Assembly: GCA_022495995.1 (NCBI GenBank)
Contig: JAFEMH010000982.1
Span: 1 to 64,000, forward strand
Source: Adenophora triphylla var. japonica
Lineage: Eukaryota; Streptophyta; Magnoliopsida; Asterales; Campanulaceae
Direction: 5' to 3'
Length of the DNA stretch: 64,000 nucleotides
Part shown: piece after piece, positions 32,646-42,125 of the stretch
Numbering within the stretch: position 1 is the stretch's first letter
Layout of the letters: each line of letters begins with the position of its first letter
Notes under the pieces: model-generated
Database searches by the model: none
The model's input: only the letters and a program-made list of their open reading frames with translations
Told to the model about the DNA's origin: nothing
Program-made: the position numbers and the translations under genes

Positions 32646-35600
32646 ATGCATGGCCCAACAACAAAGAGCGGCTAGACTAGGGGCTACCTATCTTTAAAAT
32701 AGTCTTTTAAGTCAACCTTCGTAGGTTCTAGTACTTTTCTTTCACCTAAGTCCTTCCTAGACATTTGTCGTTGTAGTCCATTTTGGACATAGTAGTTAAA
32801 TGTCTAATTTTCAATATAAGTCTTTTTTCTTTTCTTGTTAGACTCGAGACATCACTTGCACACCCACGTTACACTTAATTGAAATGGTTTTATCCTAGAT
32901 GATCACTTGTGCTGCTCAACCACTAATTCTTTGAAATGATTAATATTTAAATTAATCGGAGTGAAAAAATCAATTGATATCCTTCCCAAATTGGGGCTTA
33001 CCAACTCCCCATCTTGCATCTCATATGCTCACATCCCTTTCATAATCATCCTTTCGTTGCTCGATGAATTTGCATGGATCTTTTCTCATTTAAAGCTTAA
33101 GCAAGCAACGAAGACTTAATTTCGTTTAGGTCATCCGGTAAGGATTGCGGTCGAAGCCTTTCACTCTAGGGAAGCCGTTACCTCACCCTCACTAAACAAT
33201 ACCCTTTCATTTCAAGATCGGCGTGTTTTGAAACCCGGTTTAGCCATCATTTTTGCTCCTTACTGAGAGAAGTCCAAGCAAGGCCAAGAAGTTAACTTCG
33301 AGAGTCGGCGATGCGCAAAATATCTCAAGCCATGAAGGAAGGACAAAGACAATCCTCAACTCCTCGGGAGGCTTTCCAAGTCAAAAAAACAAAAAAAAAA
33401 AAAACAAAAAAAAAAAAAAAAAACAAAAAAAGAATTGTCGATCCTCCAAAGTCCCCGACTTCTCAAGAAGCTCTCCAATGATCAAAAAGGAGCCCGAATC
33501 CTCGCAAGTTCGCAAAAAAAAAAGTTGTCAATAGCTTGGACTTCCTCTCACCATTACCTTAAATCAATCCCAATCCATCCTCTCGCTTTTAGAGGATATC
33601 CCCGTTACCATTATCCTCGCCTTTGGCCAAAATCAAAATTTGATCTCTCATTCTTAGAGGCAATCAATCTTCCCGCCATAGATTTCCCAAACACATCCCT
33701 ACAAGCCAACCTCTCATCTTTAGAGATTCGCCAAGAAAGGCCCAGCCGACCTCTCATCTTAAGAGGTCACAATTTCCCAAATCACCCGATGGCCGATCGA
33801 AGCCCGGAAACCCAGCTGCAATTCCTATCGGATAGCAATTTCATTATAATATATCTAAGATATAAATCAAATTAACGCTTCATTGCTTGCTTAAATTGGA
33901 ATCTAATCCATCTTGATTCAAAATCATCAATCAAAGATTGTGCAAATTCAAATCTGATTCATTCGACATTTCATGTGAGCATAATTCATTTCTACTCCGC
34001 AAACACTTGCCGTGGATGTCCCACTGGGGCTTCGTATCTGTGTCTTTCATGGACACTCTAAGGGGATATGTCATTCGAATCTCCAATCCTCAAAGGACCT
34101 CAAAATCTTGAATTTTCACATTCATTCTCTTTTCAATCGGGTTAAGCCCGAACTACGACGACCTGAGCTCTTCATAATGGAGGGAACGTAGGCAACCGTA
34201 AATGGTCCTGGCCGAAATCACAAACAAATCTCAAAAAAAAAAAAATCCGGTCTCATCAAGGATCATCCCTATACACTTTCCGTTCTTCCGAGCTTGATTC
34301 TCGATATCAGCTGATTTTCTCCTCGTGATTAATCAAAATATTTGTTCATATCGATTTAGGAGTTGAATAACCCGAACATTAACAAAGGGTTTTAAGCAAA
34401 TTTTGTGATCATCATGAATAAGACAAGTTTTCAAGTGTCTCGACAAGTCTTCTCTCTCTCCATCATAGGGAAATAGAGCCAAACATCGTCTTTCTCGTCG
34501 CCAGGGGCTTCCATACACTTTTACACACCTTGTGATGCTTATACTCTCTCAATAGAGCCAAACCTAAAGCGAGAGTGTCATACACAAATTCGGTAGACAT
34601 TCCCACCTTTCAAAAGATATGCCCCCGCACGTAAACATTTCGAGTCTTGTCCAAGTAACCGGTTGACTAAGGTCCGAAAAGATGGGTGCCTCCTCTCGTA
34701 AGACTACTCTGAATTTCTTCACGCCGGGGCTTGCTAAGCGGTTCTCCTGTGTTCTCCAAGACGCCTCTTCAAGCCGGGGCTTCTATAGTCATGTTTGGGT
34801 CCACATTGGGTTTTTCACTACGATATAGATTCGATCTTTGTCGATTATTTTCAGATTGCTTTGCATTACCAATCGATTGGGACTCTGCTAATGACAACGA
34901 GGTTATAAGATTGGGGCTTCGCCGAGTCGCTTCTTCAAAATCTGGACTTTGCCTACTCAGTTCTTCAGACCGAGGCTTTGCCAAAGAAGGGATCTTTCCT
35001 CGCTTTAATAGGATCCGGGGGCTTTGTCAAGTTGGTCCTTTGGATCTGAATTGTATCAAGTCACAAGAAAGGTCTAGTCACATCAACAACTAGATTTTCA
35101 AATTTCAACTTGGTACATAGCAGCTTCCCGTAGCATTGGGATTTAAGATCTGGGTTTCTCCCTGCATTAGCAATTTCATCAAATCATTCTCCGAACAAGG
35201 TTTCGGCCGAGGTCACAGCTCACCCAAATGAAAGAAGCTTCACTCATATCAACGTGCCCTAGAGCCTGTCAGCATCAGCTTCAAATGACCAAGATTGAGA
35301 GAGAAAATTCCAATCAAGACCCGGGATCCGTATCCAATCTCATCAAAATTGAGGTCCATGTGATACTGTTAACAAAACCTCATCAACAACCGCTGTTTAA
35401 ATCGCGATCGAGGGCTCTCACCACTTGCTCAAAATCTGTTCCAAACAGTTTCCAAACACATACATCCCAATGCATCCCCTCTCATCACCATGCATCCCCA
35501 CAAAAATATCCCAAGGGCTCATGTAGCATGCACAAAACTTGAATCAATAGCAAAAATCCTAAGTGATTGAAGATCATAAATCATAATTTCCCTGCCAAAA

Positions 35601-35920
35601 GCTTAGGCTAAGTGCATCTTCGAAAGCAAGTAAATGCATCATCTCGCGAACATATGCAGTGATACTGTCATAATCATTCTGATTCTATGCATGCATCTGT
35701 CATCATGAATGTCATATATACATCTTCCTCTCTACTAACCAATGCAGGGATTCGAACGTGAAAGACCATTTTCCTTCGCTATTGAGACTTACCCTCAACA
35801 AAGAAGATATTTACCAAAGTCCAAAATCAATGGTTTCAACAAAATCGTAAGAAATCAAATGCCCCTTTTCGGCAAGAGATGATTCCGGGCAAAACATGTG
35901 CAGATCACCTCCAGTGTCTA
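32646..35920 (+). other. B post-gag region, non-coding
   Basis: Colinear with D 54181-57470. Holds an A-run block with single C (33380-33433), a hairpin module (34147-34197) and a loose series of GGGGCTT/GAGGCTT motifs (34027, 34505, 34725, 34778, 34913, 34972, 35029). The open frames here are short and show no family I know. This is where protease, RT and integrase would stand in a complete relative. Confidence 0.6.
34147..34197 (+). promoter_or_regulatory. Hairpin module, divergent copy B1
   Basis: GAACTACGACGACC...GAACGTAGGCAACC. Outer stem CTACG/CGTAG kept; inner part differs from the other copies. Confidence 0.45.
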
Positions 35921-36308
35921 CAAATCGGTCAGAGACGCCAAGTTCTCAAATACAGTTTGGTCAGAGACGCCAAGTTCTCAAATACAGTACGGTCAGAGAT
36001 GCCAAGATCTCAAAATACAAATCGGTCAGGGATGCCAAGATCTCAAAATGCAAATCGGTCAGGGATGCCAAGATCTCAAAATACAAATCGGTCAGGGACG
36101 CCAAGATCTCAAAATACAAATCGGTCGTGGATGCCAAGATCTCAAAATGTAAATCGGTCAGAACGCCAAGTTCTCAAATACAATTTGGTCGAGACGCCAA
36201 TTTCTCAAATACAATTCGGTCGTGGACGCCAAGTTCTCAAAATGCAAATCGGTCGTGACGCCAAGTTCTCAAATGAAAATCGGTCGAGACACCAAGTTCT
36301 CAAAAGCA
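35921..36308 (+). repeat. 33-bp tandem array in B, about 11-12 copies
   Basis: Unit CAAATCGGTCAGGGATGCCA plus AGATCTCAAAATG. Because 33 is a multiple of three and the unit lacks stops, all three plus frames stay open and give 11-residue peptide repeats. I regard these as artefacts. The last units have CG or CGT where D has CAG. Confidence 0.92.
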
Positions 36309-36559
36309 AGAAGTCCCAATGTGAAGACAAGCTCAACAACTTCTACAAGGTTGACGATCACCAAAGAAGATGCAGACTCAACCAAACTCCCCTTCAGTCA
36401 AAATGCCTCCAAAGACAGCAAATCGTCGCGTAAACCGCAACCCAACAACTCTTCATCAACATCACCGTAGCCTCGCCCTTCCGGCCTACAGTGTAAGCAC
36501 AAAGCACAGTATGAAAGCATATCTTAGTCAACTACTTTTCTAAAAGAACATTATCATCA

Positions 36560-36680
36560 AATCTTAGGGTGATTTCCCAAAAATAGTCAAGTCTTAGGGC
36601 GACTTCCCAAAAATAGTCCAATCTTAGGGCGACTTCCCAAAAACAAGTCAAACCTCGGGTGACTCCCAAATACCGTCAAA
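36560..36680 (+). repeat. Short 30-bp array in B (TCTTAGGGCGACTTCCC unit)
   Basis: Three to four copies of the unit TCTTAGGGCGACTTCCCAAA plus AATAGTCAAA. The larger array of the same unit is at 37585-37915. GACT and AGTC within the unit are inversely complementary. Confidence 0.85.
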
Positions 36681-36705
36681 CCATCAAAGACCATCCCCCA
36701 GCTTT

Positions 36706-36752
36706 CGAACTACGTCCGTGCTTGATTCCCACTCGGGATACGTAGGTAGCCT
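36706..36752 (+). promoter_or_regulatory. Hairpin module, copy B2
   Basis: CGAACTACGTCCG, GATTCCCACTCGGGAT, ACGTAGGTAGCCT: outer stem CTACGT/ACGTAG, inner stem ATTCCC/GGGAT with loop ACTC. Confidence 0.6.
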
Positions 36753-36860
36753 ACCTTAGGTCCAGCCACTTGACCAACACGGTCACCCTTTTCCCCGATG
36801 ATCATCGTAAGCTCTAATCTTCCCCGCGAGGACGCCCTCAAACAGTCTCCCTCAGTACAA

Positions 36861-37243
36861 AACCTCGACTTAGGATCATACTCCCGAACCGAGTCCCCAT
36901 TTAGGTTCATACTCCCGAACCGAAACCCCGACTTAGGATCATACTCCCGAACTAGGTCCCCATTTAGGTTCATACTCCCGAACCGAAACCTCGACTTAGG
37001 ATCATACTCCCGAACTAGGTCCCCATTTAGGTTCATACTCCCGAACCGAAACCTCGACTTAGAATCATACTCCCGAACTAAGTCCCCATTTTGGTTCATA
37101 CCCCGAACTAAACCTCGACTTAAAATCATACTCTGAACTAAGTCCCCATTTAGGTTCATACTCCTGAACTAAACCTCGACTTAGAATCATACCCCTGAAC
37201 TAAGTCCCCATTTAGGTTCATACTCCTGAACTAAACTCCAACA
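36861..37243 (+). repeat. 63-bp tandem array in B, about 6 copies
   Basis: Each unit is two related halves, one with CATTTAGGTTCATACTCC and one with CGACTTAGGATCATACTCC. In B most units read CCCGAACC, in D CCTGAACT. The minus-strand frame of 21-residue repeats is an artefact of the period. Confidence 0.9.
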
Positions 37244-37398
37244 AAGGCTAACAAAATCCCCAGCGAAGTTAACGGAATCCCGTTTCTTTTCCCATTATCA
37301 TCCATTTTCTCGGCAGCAAACATAAGACCGATCCCTTCAAATGAAGTCCACCAATAAACCTTCTATCCCAAACCATCAAAGGGAAATCATTTCAAATC

Positions 37399-37515
37399 AA
37401 GGTTCGAGGCACCTAAGACGCCATCTCCAAGGTTCGAGGCACCTAAGACGCCATCATGAAGGTTCGAGGCACCCAAGACGCCATCATTAAGGTTTGAGGC
37501 ACCTAAAATGATATC
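37399..37515 (+). repeat. 30-bp GGTTCGAGGCACC array in B, 4 copies
   Basis: Unit AAGGTTCGAGGCACCTAAGA plus CGCCATCATG. The same unit is present on the minus strand of A at 1530-1632 and once more at 38570-38590. Confidence 0.88.
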
Positions 37516-37584
37516 GCACATAACACGAGGAAAGCGATAAATCGCAATCATCCCCTAATTTGACAACCCGGAGTCATTACCAGG

Positions 37585-37915
37585 GCGACTCCCCAAAAAT
37601 AGTCAAACCATAGGGCGACTTCCCCAAAATAGTCAAACCATAGGGCGACTTCCCCAGAATAGTCAAACCATAGGGCGACTTCCCCAAAATAGTCAAACCA
37701 TAGGGCGACTTCCCCAAAATAGTCAAATCTTAGGGCGACTTCCCAAAAATAGTCAAATCATAGGGCGACTTCCCAAAAATAGTCAAATCTTAGGGAGACT
37801 TTCCAAAAATAGTCAAATCTTAGGGCGACTTCCCAAAAATAGTCAAACCTTAGGGCGACTTCCCAAAAATAGTCAAATCTTAGGTTGACATCCTAAAATA
37901 GTCACCTTAGGGTCA
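37585..37915 (+). repeat. 30-bp AGGGCGACTTCCCC array in B, about 11 copies
   Basis: Units of CATAGGGCGACTTCCCCAAA plus ATAGTCAAAC. The left part reads CCCCAAAA and the right part CCCAAAAA, so the array has two subtypes. B has about one more unit of the first subtype than D. Confidence 0.9.
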
Positions 37916-37928
37916 GCATCGAAAGATC

Positions 37929-37976
37929 CGAACTACGACTGGCTTGATTCATCTTAAGGATACGTAGGTAGCCTAT
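37929..37976 (+). promoter_or_regulatory. Hairpin module, copy B3
   Basis: CGAACTACGACTGGCTTGAT, then TTAAGGATACGTAGGTAGCC. Inner stem ATTC/GGAT around ATCTTAA. Confidence 0.6.
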
Positions 37977-37985
37977 CACTAGGTT

Positions 37986-38530
37986 CAGCCATCAGACCGA
38001 AAATGGTCATTCCTATCCCCTGCAGAGCGGATACACAACTTCAATCATCAGACCAAAAATGGTCATTCCTATCCCCAGCAGAGCGGATACACAATTTCAG
38101 CCATCAGACCGAAAATGGTCATTCCTATCCCCACAAAGTGGATACACAACTCCAGCCATCAGACCGAAAATGGTCATTCCTATCCCTAGCAGAGCGGATA
38201 CACAACTCCAGCCATCAGACCGAAAATGGTCATTCCTATCCCTAGCAGAGCGAATACACAATTTCAGCCATCAGACCGAAAATGGTCATTCCTATCCCTA
38301 GTAGAGTGGATACACAACTCCAGCCATCAGACCGAAAATGGTCATTCCTATCCCCAGCAGAGCGGATACACAATTTCAGCCATCAGACCGAAAATGGTCA
38401 TTCCTATCCCCAGCAGAGCGGATACACAATTTCAGCCATCAGACCGAAAATGGTCATTCCTATCCCCAGCAGAGCGGATACACAATTTCAGCCACCAGAC
38501 CAAAATGGTCATCTCTTATCCCCAGCAGAG
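37986..38530 (+). repeat. 56-bp tandem array in B, about 9-10 copies
   Basis: Unit AGACCGAAAATGGTCATTCC, TATCCCCAGCAGAGCGGATA, CACAATTTCAGCCATC. GACC and GGTC in each unit form a short stem closed by GAAAAT. Lies between hairpin modules B3 and B4. Confidence 0.92.
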
Positions 38531-38606
38531 TTTCTTTCAGCAAACGACTGCAGAACTCATCAGGTTCGAGGCACCTAAAACGCCATCATCTCCAGGGTCA
38601 AAGACT

Positions 38607-38652
38607 CGAACTACGGCCGGTTTGATTCCCATTCGGGATACGTAGGTAGCCT
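38607..38652 (+). promoter_or_regulatory. Hairpin module, copy B4
   Basis: CGAACTACGGCCGGTTTGAT, then CGGGATACGTAGGTAGCC. Inner stem ATTCCC/GGGAT around loop ATTC. Followed by CTATCGCTAGGTTCAGCCAC, the tail shared with copies B3 and D3/D4. Confidence 0.6.
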
Positions 38653-38748
38653 ATCGCTAGGTTCAGCCACTCGATCACTTGATCATCATGTCAAATATGG
38701 AGCCTTACTCTTATCGACGACCCCGCTTCCTTCGAAAGCGCCGTCGCC

Positions 38749-38758
38749 GAGGGGCTAC
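38749..38758 (+). other. Polypurine tract before LTR2
   Basis: GAGGGGCTAC immediately upstream of TGTAAGTGCTCC. Confidence 0.65.
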
Positions 38759-40671
38759 TGTAAGTGCTCCAATTTGAGTTGTTAGTATTTTCGTTAGAAA
38801 ATTAACGAAAGTTTTAACATTTCTAACATTTCTAACATTTCTAACCAACCAATGGTAGATTAGGGTTTGCCATTTAAAGATAAACCAAGAAAAGAATCTC
38901 AAAAAGCAAAAGAAATTGGAAAAATCCGAATTGGGCAAGTTGAAAAACATAAACTGCTGGAATTTTGAATTTTATTCTTCCTGTCCAAAGCCTGAAGCAA
39001 AGATTTAATGAACAAAGGCACGTTTACGTAACCCTCCGCGCGGACATGTTTGTCAATTTCAGTGGCCTATAAATTGAACCCTCCTCTCTCGCCTACACAA
39101 CACAATTGGCTCATGTAAGCCGTATTCTCAAGGCCAAAATAGGGAGAAAACAGTGGGAATTCACTAGAATTGCCACCATTTTCTCTTCAATCTTTCCCAA
39201 ACCCCACTCACTCAAAATACTTTCAAAACACTCTCATACATACTCTCATACATACACCAATCCAAGCTCAAATCACCCCTTAGGAGGAGTATTAGAGAGA
39301 AAACATAGAGGACTTAAGTGTTATCTACTTGTTTTCTCTTTGACCAACTCTATCATCAAACCCTAAACACATTCAAGCCTTGAATCCACCCAAACACAAA
39401 TCCAAACACCAAATCTTGATACTCCTCAAGTCAAACACCAAATCTTGATACTCCTCAAGTCAAATTCCAAGCCTAGGAAGATAGGGTGTCACCATTGGTA
39501 AAGCCCTCCTTCTCTAAACCCTAAAACTCCCTTTTAACTTCTTGTTCATCTTGTTCTCCTTACTTTGATTTACTTTATGTCTAGTTTAACTTAAATCTTG
39601 ACCTAAGATGGTCATCTTGAAGTTCATCTTCATGAATGACCATCTCAAATGGTCCACATTTTAAATCTCTAGTTGATTTTTCTCTTTAATTTCATCTCTA
39701 CAAAATTCCCCTTCCCAAGCAAATGAAATGCTTAAGTCCTAATGTACCCCAAGGATGGTTTGATATAGTAGATCACCACTAAAATGTCTAGTGACTACTA
39801 ATCAAAACCTAGGGAAATGGGGACAAGCATGGATGCAAAACCCCCTTTAAAATCACATTTTCCTTCTTGAGAAGTTGCTGTCCAGTAGCAATTTTCTAAG
39901 ACCTCAGTCCATTTTCTAAATTTTTGGACACAGATAAACTTGGAATTTGGTGTTGACTACAAAACACTTTTTGTAACCAACATCCAGAGATTTCCAGAAA
40001 TATTTTTACTTTATTTTTTGCGTGTGTAAAACTCCATTTTTCAAATTTTCTTTTGAAGGTCAGATCACCAGTCTCTGGAAGTCCAGATCTCATACCTGAG
40101 ATTTCCAGAAGGTTTTGGGTCCTCAAATCTTCTCCAAAATGGAAAATTCTTTCACATAAATCTTATTTGAGGTGTCTGGAACAAATTTCATTCTCTGAGT
40201 TTTCTCAGATTATGAATTTTTAAACCCCTTAAATCCATTTCAAAATCAAGTGTCCACTGCCTTTTTCATTCTGGCAGAAATGGTTTCCAGCTTCCAAAAA
40301 TCTTTTGAGTACCAAAACTCAACCCAAAAATCACACCAAAAATCATGGGATCTGTCCAAAGTCTAATAAAGAATTCCCAATTTTTACCTTCCTCAGTTTC
40401 AACTTATTTTGGCCAAAGTAACACACACACACACGAACAAATGATTTTTAGCTTGGAAGACTCGTTTTACGAGGCATTCCGGGTGCACACTAACGTCCTT
40501 TCCGGCATGTAACGTGACCTCCGAACCCAAATCTCTAACCTCGGGCATTTTTCAAAGTTTTGGCCCTTAAAACAAAAATGGCGTAGCGACTCCGGTCTTT
40601 TCGATTGTTTTTTCAAAGAAACGAAAATTTCAAAGTAACCTTTCGGAAAATTTTGGCGGCACATCATCACA
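38759..40671 (+). repeat. LTR2 (1913 bp), shared by B and D
   Basis: Complete: TGTAAGTGCTCC...CATCATCACA. TATA box at 39068-39073, TCCGCGCGGA at 39034-39043. It is the 3' LTR of B by position and the 5' LTR of D, because an intact primer site and leader follow it. Confidence 0.92.
39068..39073 (+). promoter_or_regulatory. TATA box of LTR2
   Basis: TATAAA in GTGGCCTATAAATTGAACCC, about 310 bases into the LTR, with the CG-rich dyad about 25 bases upstream. Confidence 0.65.
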
Positions 40672-40672
40672 G

Positions 40673-40690
40673 TGGCGACTCCGCTGGAGA
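40673..40690 (+). other. Primer binding site of D
   Basis: TGGCGACTCCGCTGGAGA, one base after the LTR2 end. Same site as in F at 62197 and A at 16825. Confidence 0.8.
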
Positions 40691-41168
40691 CAAATAAGCT
40701 TTTTCTAAAAAAAAATGATATTTGGTATATTGGTGGAAACCATTAAACTTCCCGTTATCGCCTCCTAACACGAGTCGGGGATAAATTGTGGTTTAACAAT
40801 CCCACGTACCGGTATCATTGTTTTCAAAAAAAAAAAAAAGCTTTTGAGGGTCAAGCTTCCGTCCCGGCATTAAAAATCATTTGTTGTGTGTGTTGATTTT
40901 TGCACATTTTCGTGTTGTTTTGGCCGCCTCGGAAAAAGTCAAAATTTTGACTGTCGGAGTCATGTCCCTAACTGTTGGATTTTTTGTGTTTATGTGCTTA
41001 TGTGTGCATTTACTTTCAAAAAAAAAATTTCAAAAAAAAAAAGAATTTCAAAAAAAAAAAGAGAGTTTCAAAAAAAAAAGAAAATTTTCAAAAAAAAAAA
41101 AATCATGCATCATATTTTTAAGACACATGAAAAATTTCTATTTTACTCAGAAAAAGAAAATAGACTGC
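40691..41168 (+). other. 5' leader of D, left part
   Basis: Contains the TTTC-separated A runs (41012-41100). Ends at ACTGC, the target duplication of element E. Continues at 50945. Confidence 0.75.
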
Positions 41169-41757
41169 TGTTTTGGTCAAATTTCAACAATTATATTTTT
41201 ATGATGGGAAAAGTGACTAAAGTGATATGAATCTAGGTACAATGACTATCAAGTTGAATAGAAATGGACACAAGACGTTTGTTGACTAGGAAAAGCCCTT
41301 GAACAACTTGTTCTCCGGCATAAAACCCCGGGAGGATATGGCTCCTGCCTTGACCGAAAGTTTACTAAGAATTTTCTTGAGATTACAATGCTAAGAGCGT
41401 ATGAAAAAGGGAGCTTAAGATAGTGAGGAACGTGTGTGAAAATACAGTGTGTGTTCCCCCTTTTATACCTCAAAAATAAAACTAATTAACAAAAAGAGGA
41501 TTATGGGCCTATAAACTCGGAATTAGGGTTGATCCTTGGAGATATATCCGCATTTGATCGTTGATGAAGAGATAGTGATTTGTTTGCTGAAGAAACGTGG
41601 TTGAACTGGTCTTTGGCACGTTCCCTATAAAATAGGAAAAACGTTATGCGTCCCAACCTGCAGAAGGCCAAGTTGTAAATAGAACAACTCAAGTTGTTAG
41701 TACCAAGTTGTTAAGTGTAAGTTGTAAACATGTTGACTGAAAATGTAGGGCCCAACA
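41169..41757 (-). repeat. Element E 3' LTR (589 bp)
   Basis: Differs from 50356-50944 at two visible positions (AGGAAAAG/AGGGAAAG and ATCCGC/ATCTGC). Minus-strand TATA region GTATAAAAGGGGG at 41456-41468. Confidence 0.93.
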
Positions 41758-42125
41758 ATTGCCCCCAAACTTTTTGAATTTAAAAAAGAAGAATAGAAAG
41801 AGACAAAAAGAATTCAAAAGGTTTGCCAAAACTAGAAAGAAAAAGGATGACGGTTTTAAAAGGATGCGACGGGACGGTTAAGTGGTTTTTCCCAAGGCAA
41901 AAAGGTGTATTTGTTTTAAAAGGTCTCAACCACTTTCAACCTCCATAAATAAGAAGATTCCTGTTCCAACTCTCCCTTTCAAAAACGTAGCTTTCAAAAA
42001 GATTACGGGAAGAAGAAGGAGAACCAGGGAAGACGGTTTGGAGAGGAGAACCAAGTAGAAATTGCCGGTGAGTTTCTTGTTTCCTTTTCAGTTCCATCTT
42101 TGAATCTTTGTTTTAAGCTTGAAAA
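41758..42125 (+). promoter_or_regulatory. Element E polypurine tract and upstream region of its antisense gene
   Basis: 41758-41770 reads GTTTGGGGGCAAT on the minus strand, the second-strand primer next to the 3' LTR. On the plus strand a TATA-like CATAAATAAG at 41944-41953 lies about 175 bases before the ATG at 42126, followed by a purine-rich 5' UTR. This suggests an independent promoter for the antisense gene. Confidence 0.5.

Larger units (their letters stand above)
18656..40671 (+). mobile_element. Element B: gag-only Tat/Ogre-like LTR element carrying nested element C
   Basis: LTR1 (5' end missing), primer site, leader, gag split by element C, about 6 kb of repeat-rich 3' region, polypurine tract and LTR2. 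Without C the internal region is about 9.7 kb. No protease, RT, RNase H or integrase motif is visible in any frame, so it is a non-autonomous derivative of the same family as A. LTR2 also serves as the 5' LTR of D. Confidence 0.85.

Noticed and set aside
35921..36308. Possible CRISPR-like direct repeats
   Set aside because: Repeats are contiguous with no unique spacers, and the context is a plant retrotransposon.
35879..36433. Long plus-strand frames with repeated peptides over the 33-bp array (and 57429-57878)
   Set aside because: They exist in all frames because the unit length is a multiple of three and lacks stops. No conserved start or domain.
38003..38645. Overlapping frames of 80-139 codons over the 56-bp array
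   Set aside because: Repeat-derived; the period is not a multiple of three, and the frames drift through the same repeat in different registers.
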